This document shows positions 58,528 through 64,000 of a stretch of DNA of 64,000 nt, in pieces. Made by a program: the position numbers and the translations under genes. Positions within the stretch are counted from its first letter, which is position 1. Every line of letters starts with the position of its first letter. This DNA is from Trematomus loennbergii. Taxonomy: Eukaryota > Chordata > Actinopteri > Perciformes > Nototheniidae. Location of the stretch: the NCBI GenBank assembly GCA_012861695.1, contig JAAOOA010000336.1, positions 138,501 to 202,500 on the forward strand, in the 5' to 3' direction. Under the pieces are notes generated by a model. It was not told the DNA's origin. It searched no databases and was given only the letters and a program-made list of their open reading frames with translations.

Positions 58528-59940
58528 GTAATTGTACATATTAAGATTACTTGACATGATGAGTACAAGTCAGCCTGTAGAGAAGCTGGTCAAATGTCTT
58601 CTGGCGCTCCTTCAACAAACAATTGACTTCCAGAAAGTAACTAGGATGTGCTAAAATGCAGACTCATTTTCAAGTTCAGGACTCATTCCTGCACCATTCT
58701 GTTGGGTTGTATTAGGAGAAAAGTAGTATTCAGTGTTTTTGCAATCTTTACGTCAGACTAGTGACTAAAATGTAGGATATCTTTAAGGGGTATAACAAAA
58801 TATAGACTTGAAAATCGCGTTATCACGTTTTGCGATATCACTGTCGATTCTCAAAATGTCCTAATATACATTATAAAACATGTATTTAACAATGTCTGTA
58901 TTTCATTTACTGCAAGTACTAACTAATGAAATCATCAAATAATAATGATGTTGCTCGGATTTAGAAAAACTCCTAAAGCATTTTAAAAGTAGTTGTCTTT
59001 CATACCGACTTCACAATAGCATACGCTCAGAGTTTTGCAAACCTGCCTCAAGACGTAGTTATTTTGGCATCCATCTGATCCACTTTCGTTCAATTAATTA
59101 ATTGCGAAACCAGTTTGCAAATGTACACAAACAGTCCTGCTAAATGATACTTTGTTAGTTGTAAGCACATCATTAGTGATCCTCGTACTTAACCGTAGTC
59201 GCCTATTTACAAAGATGATGTCATTTACAAAGTATCCTGACATCATCTGCTCACCATTAACTCATGAAACCAGTTACACGTGTACCTTTAGACTCACTTC
59301 AGCAGGAAGTCAAGTTGTCATAGTTTTCAGCAAAGCTTGTATATTACAAAAGGATATTCCAAGTAAACATTTATTTAACAACGGGGACTTCAGCGTCTGT
59401 TTATTTATCCGTCTATTGTATATCGCTTCATATCCAAATTTGCCTTTAGGGGGCTTTACAAACCGTGCCGTAAACAACACCCTCTCCAGCAGTGCATAGG
59501 GGGAAAACCCCACCGAAAAACCCCAAGTAATGGACGATATATGGAATTAACTCAAGGAGATTAAGCGAAGAGGACGGACAGATGTTGTGTGGACAGAATA
59601 AACAATATTAAAACATAGAAACTGATAGTTTTAGCGAACTTAAGGACATGTTCTCCCGCTCTCTTCCTGAGCAGGTCATGGGAGGACATGCAGAGGATGA
59701 TGCAACATCTGTTGCAGCATGTTTCTCCAGCAGTGAATCTCTCCACAGTGCTGCGTGTCAAACCAGCTCAAATAACGAAACTGTGTGTGATGATGGGGTG
59801 TAGCAAAACCAAAACACTCGTAAAACACAGATTCTGCACAAACTCAATCCTACTGCGGGATTCCAATCACAACAAGGGCCAAAAATACAATATCTGATTA
59901 TATTGTGTTGCATGTCTCATTCGGTCTTCTCGCGTATAAT
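58528..59940. other. Intergenic, no gene supported
   Basis: GTGCTAAAATGCAGACTCAT ... TCAGGACTCATTCCTGCACC (about 58,648-58,697) is a repeat also seen at about 41,546-41,594 and 62,634-62,675. GCGTTATCACGTTTTGCGAT (about 58,818) is repeat-like. No exon recognised. Confidence 0.4.
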
Positions 59941-59943
59941 TAA

Positions 59944-60319
59944 AGGTGGGGTAAGTTTGAGAAACCAGCTCGAGTGCGCTAGAATTTGAAAATACACAAC
60001 CGGAGAAAATCTGCCACTTCCTTCCAGAGCCCCTCCTCCAACACACACGAACGCACACATGACCAATGAGGGCACCAGATAAGTTTGTGCACAGATGGAA
60101 GGCTGACAGGCAGGTAGGCCATCCAGTTATTTTAGCCGGGCCGGCTCAGATGATTGGTCGTGCTTTTTACAGCGCCACGGCTTCCACAGATGATATTTGT
60201 TTAAATGTATTTATCGTCAAAGCATTTAATATATTCATTGCTATCTGGATGTTAAGAGCATTCCATGGAATATAACAAGTGTATCTAGAGCCGGTTTCTC
60301 AAACTTACCTACCCCACCT
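59944..60319. mobile_element. 376-bp TTAA-target MITE, copy 2 (inverse)
   Basis: The ends AGGTGGGGTAAGTTTGAG and AACTTACCTACCCCACCT lie between TTAA sites. The sequence is the reverse complement of 52,423-52,797 with scattered differences. Confidence 0.85.
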
Positions 60320-60323
60320 TTAA

Positions 60324-61511
60324 GTCCACTTGAATACATACAAAAAAAGTCCTCTCAAACGTTGCTTATTTGGCATTTAGTCGAGCAAAAGTAGGTTAGC
60401 TTTCAGTCAACTAACAACAACATGGGACAAAAAGTTAAGGCTGATCAATATAATATCGGTATTGTGATATGAGACTACATGTTGTCTTAGATTTTGTATA
60501 TTGTAATACATGTCTTTGAAGGCTGCATAACAGTAAAGGGATGTACTTTTCTTAGCCGCTATGTCCACATCACTGGAATTCATCGGAAAGCTTATTTTGT
60601 AAAGATTTTGTGAAAACGACATCAAAACATCCGAGCAAAACTGATATTGAATAGTTTGTTCAGAGATAATCTGCAGACATCTCCCTGCAGTGAAATTGAT
60701 TGGTTCAACAGGGTCACATATTGGCTATAGAGGCATGTATTTCTTTCTTGTAAATGACTATTAATCCTGTTTGAGTGAGATATGAATACCTTTTTATTCT
60801 GATTAGGTATATGGTTGCTTTCAATATGACGAAGATCCGTTTTTAGGGAATAAAATACTAAATGCATAACCACTCTGTTGCTTTTTTAAATATTGAGACG
60901 TAAAGTAGATCCTGCTCATTTAAAAAGGACTGTCAGGCGGCCTTCAGACTTTTCTGTCATTGTTAAAAAATAACTCGGTCAATGACGAAACATTTTCTGT
61001 TAAAAATCAACCTGTGAACGGGAATAGCAACCATTTCTGCTGTGTGATTTCCTCTTCAATGAACACACAGACTCAGCATGACTCAGGCTTTTTACACTGC
61101 TGCTTTGTGTGTGTGTGTGTGAATGAGTGTGTGTCGGGGAGTGACTGAGATAATGTAGGCCCCGGCTATAAATACCAAATGTGTCACTACTGCCAACCTT
61201 AGACTGATATTTGATGTGGAATTATGAGATAAAACCTGAGTTTCCGCCCTTCTATGAAAACCTGCACCTTGTAGGGTTTGTTTCTTAAATTAATTGAATA
61301 CGTTGTAGTGGTATTGTTGTCAGCGGATGGATCGTATATCGGCGCACGCAATAAACACAATTATACTCGTTATAATAGATGCAGTGATGATGTTTATTTG
61401 TAGGCCGACTTGAAAGGTAGCGTCTCCCTTTTTCACTTGACAAAAATGATACCTACGCGTATTGTTCATCAGGATAATCTCCACATATTAACACCACTTT
61501 ATGATGATTTG
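60324..61511. other. Intergenic, nothing recognised
   Basis: Short GT run at about 61,107-61,121. No supported coding sequence. Confidence 0.4.
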
Positions 61512-62439
61512 AAGGAACTACAGCACGGTCACATGACTTCACGTCACCACCGCTAAGCTAAAGGCGGCTAATGTTGAGCTATAAAGGAACTACAGCACGG
61601 TCACATGACTTCACATCACCACCGCTAAGCTAAAGGAGGCTAATGTTGAGCTATAAAGGAACTACAGCACGGTCACATGACTTCACGTCACCACCGCTAA
61701 GCTAAAGGCGGCTAATGTTGGGCTATAAAGGAACTACAGCACGGTCACATGACTTCACGTCACCACCGCTAAGCTAAAGGCGGCTAATGTTGGGCTATAA
61801 AGGAAGTACAGCACGGTCACATGACTTCACGTCACCACCGCTAAGCTAAAGGTGGCTAATGTTGGGCTATAAAGGAACTACAGCACGGTCACATGACTTC
61901 ACGTCACCACCGCTAAGCTAAAGGAGGCTAATGTTGAGCTATAAAGGAACTACAGCACGGTCACATGACTTCACGTCACCACCGCTAAGCTAAAGGCGGC
62001 TAATGTTGGGCTATAAAGGAACTACAGCACGGTCACATGACTTCACGTCACCACCGCTAAGCTAAAGGTGGCTAATGTTAAGCTATAAAGGAACTACAGC
62101 ACGGTCACATGACTTCACGTCACCACCGCTAAGCTAAAGGCGGCTAATGTTGGGCTATAAAGGAACTACAGCACGGTCACATGACTTCACGTCACCACCG
62201 CTAAGCTAAAGGTGGCTAATGTTGGGCTATAAAGGAAGTACAGCACGGTCACATGACTTCACGTCACCACCGCTAAGCTAAAGGTGGCTAATGTTGGGCT
62301 ATAAAGGAACTACAGCACGGTCACATGACATCACGTCACCACCGCTAAGCTAAAGCTGGCTAATGTTGGGCTATAAAGGAACTACAGCACGGTCACATGA
62401 CTTCACGTCACCACCGCTAAGCTAAAGGTGGCTAACGTT
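61512..62439. repeat. 72-bp minisatellite, 13 copies
   Basis: The same unit as the 5-copy array in psmd2 intron 11, with variants at AAGGCGGC, AAGGTGGC and AAGGAGGC and at GTTGGGC, GTTGAGC and GTTAAGC. Each unit contains GGTCACATGACTTCACGTCA, with an E-box-like CATGTG-type half site. Confidence 0.97.
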
Positions 62440-63229
62440 CGGGATGATGAAGTTTAGTTGTTGGTTTTATGACAAATATAAGCCTCGGACATTAACCAGT
62501 GGGGTGTTTACTGACATACTTTATGTATATATATATATATATATAAGTCTATTATTAACCACAGTTATTGTTTCATGATTCTCACCAAAATCTCATTTAC
62601 AAAAACCTTTACATACAGACGAGGAAACAGGAAGTGCTAACATGATGACTCATTTCCAGCTTTTTCAGGACTTATTTCTGGTCCACTGGATAAACTCAGT
62701 GCGACTGTCTACCATGTGTGTAGTTCACGTAAAGAAAACAGAGAAGCTTTGAGCTGTCTGACAGACTTCCTTTACTGTGACACAGCTCTTTGTTCTCTCA
62801 CCGTCTCTTACTGAGTTCACATGCTATCGGACCACGACTAAAAATAAACCCCCCAATGTTAGGAAGAATGTCTCACAGAGTTTAATTTCAGTTCTGTTTA
62901 GAGTTACATTTACCTCTCTCTGGAAATATTCATCACAACCTCAACTAGTGTTTGCCCGCTAATCCAATAATTAAGAACCATCTTGAGTCAGAAGGCTTTT
63001 TGTGACGGGTGCTCCATTTCTAGAATGATAAATCAGACCAAAATGAATACAAATATTTTTCTAAACATAAAAAGTCATTTATTTTACAAATATTTATATA
63101 AACATCGTAAATTCAAGTAAAATGTGCACATTGTACTATACATAATATATATCATGCCCTTTAGTATTTTAAGTTGGATCTTTTAGAGTAAAGGCATTTT
63201 ATTTTAGCCGTCTGATGGATGGGAACTTA
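62440..63229. other. Intergenic with TA microsatellite
   Basis: A TA run lies at about 62,525-62,546, and the dispersed ATGACTCATTTCCAG ... TCAGGACTTATTTCTGGTCC end at about 62,642-62,680. No gene. Confidence 0.4.
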
Positions 63230-63983
63230 TGGCGCATTTCCACACACGGCCTCGCTCGGTATGGCTGGGCCTCGTTAGGACTGGCTCACTTTATGGCGCA
63301 TTTCCATTACAGTTTAGGAACTGGGGTAGTATCTATAGTAACGCAGTGTAGGCGGAGCCGTGACGTCATCTTCAATGAGAACCCCAGAAAAACAACACAG
63401 CCGTTAGCTGTTAGCACTCAGAGCTCACAGCTCCTCATATCTGTTCAGAAACTAGACAAAAGTTAAACAAGTACAAACCACAGACTGTCTGTGTCATGGT
63501 GAATACAGTCGCTGCTTTATTTATGTCTGTATAGGCCGTTGTTGTGAGTGTGGACGGTCGGATCATATACTGCGTTGCTTAGCCATCTCCATTTAGAAAA
63601 CAAGCATTTAAAAGGTGTTTCGCCTGCCGTCTGTCTGCAGACTTGTCAAAGCATTAATTCATGGTTTTTACTAACCGGTATCAGTATGTTGTTACTTCGG
63701 CATCATTTTGAAACGTGTATTACAATTAAATCACGGTCAAATATGTCCATCTTGTTGTAGTTGTAGCCCCCTTGCCAGCGATGCTCTCTCTAGTTTAGCA
63801 TACTCAGCCCGACTCAGCCTCGTTGTCTCTGGCCCTAGACCCATGATTTTATGAGGCCAGAAAAACTGTGAATTAGGACCCGCCGGCCGGTACTAGGCCA
63901 AGTGGAAACGCAACCAAAGACGGGCCGCTGACGTCACAGCCCTCTTAAACCGTGCTCCGCGCTGTAGTGGAAACGCGCCATTA
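63230..63983. mobile_element. About 0.7-kb TIR element, copy 2
   Basis: Left terminal TGGCGCATTTCCA occurs twice (about 63,230 and 63,293), and the right terminus is GTAGTGGAAACGCGCCATTA. The body is highly similar to 50,450-51,113. A duplicated left end suggests insertion beside an older end or an internal duplication. Confidence 0.8.
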
Positions 63984-64000
63984 GAAACGGATGGTATCGT

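Overview
This window is nuclear DNA from a teleost fish, probably a percomorph. The signs are intron-rich vertebrate genes with GT-AG splicing, a finTRIM-type RING/B-box gene, tRNA-derived SINEs with fish-type tails, L2-like non-LTR fragments, many hAT, Harbinger and TTAA-target DNA elements, and long CA and minisatellite arrays inside introns. There is no bacterial-style operon, CRISPR array or phage.

Layout. From 0 to 8 kb there is repeat-rich DNA: a small terminal-inverted-repeat family and a diverged tandem duplication (0.5-2.25 kb), a decayed Harbinger (HARBI1-like) transposase on the minus strand (3.58-5.29 kb), a 1.1-kb inverted-repeat element (6.09-7.21 kb) and a GAGAAAAAGTG-type minisatellite (7.53-7.99 kb). 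From 8.05 to 15.72 kb, on the minus strand, lie the last five exons and 3' UTR of an eIF4G1-like gene, encoding the C-terminal W2/HEAT domain. One intron carries a Gypsy-like LTR element (10,629-14,878) that is itself split by a 1,034-bp DNA element. No earlier eIF4G exons (MIF4G, MA3) are visible up to psmd2. From 16 to 28 kb there is a graveyard of repeats: a TG microsatellite, a broken finTRIM gene (19.82-20.93 kb, minus), a foldback element (22.82-23.16 kb), a perfect 33-bp-arm palindrome (24,540-24,610) and a miniature LTR element (25.08-26.18 kb).

The main gene is psmd2 (26S proteasome base subunit Rpn1), plus strand, 28,718-51,928. All 21 coding exons can be placed by splice sites and reading frame. 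After allowing for one missing base in each of exons 1 and 11 they give 906 codons plus stop, which matches the size of the vertebrate protein. A poly(A) signal follows at 52,362. Its introns are filled with hAT elements with 8-bp target duplications, a 37-bp minisatellite of about 48 copies, 26-bp, roughly 27-bp and 72-bp arrays, AGGT repeats, and a 1.4-kb CA intron that has duplicated the exon-18 donor site three times. Downstream (52.4-64 kb) are further paired elements, a hAT fragment, a 13-copy 72-bp array, and at about 54.72-54.79 kb a GC-rich, ETS-motif promoter with a probable non-coding first exon of a rightward gene whose coding part is not seen.

Overall. eif4g1 and psmd2 are chromosomal neighbours in human, so their linkage is ancestral, but here they are divergent. 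Single-base losses recur in psmd2, the eIF4G1 exons, the finTRIM and the transposase. This points to base-level assembly error at least in psmd2, so the pseudogene calls for the others are provisional. I did not find a coherent new system. The most unusual theme is that tandem arrays repeatedly arise inside transposable elements, in or next to an essential proteasome gene.
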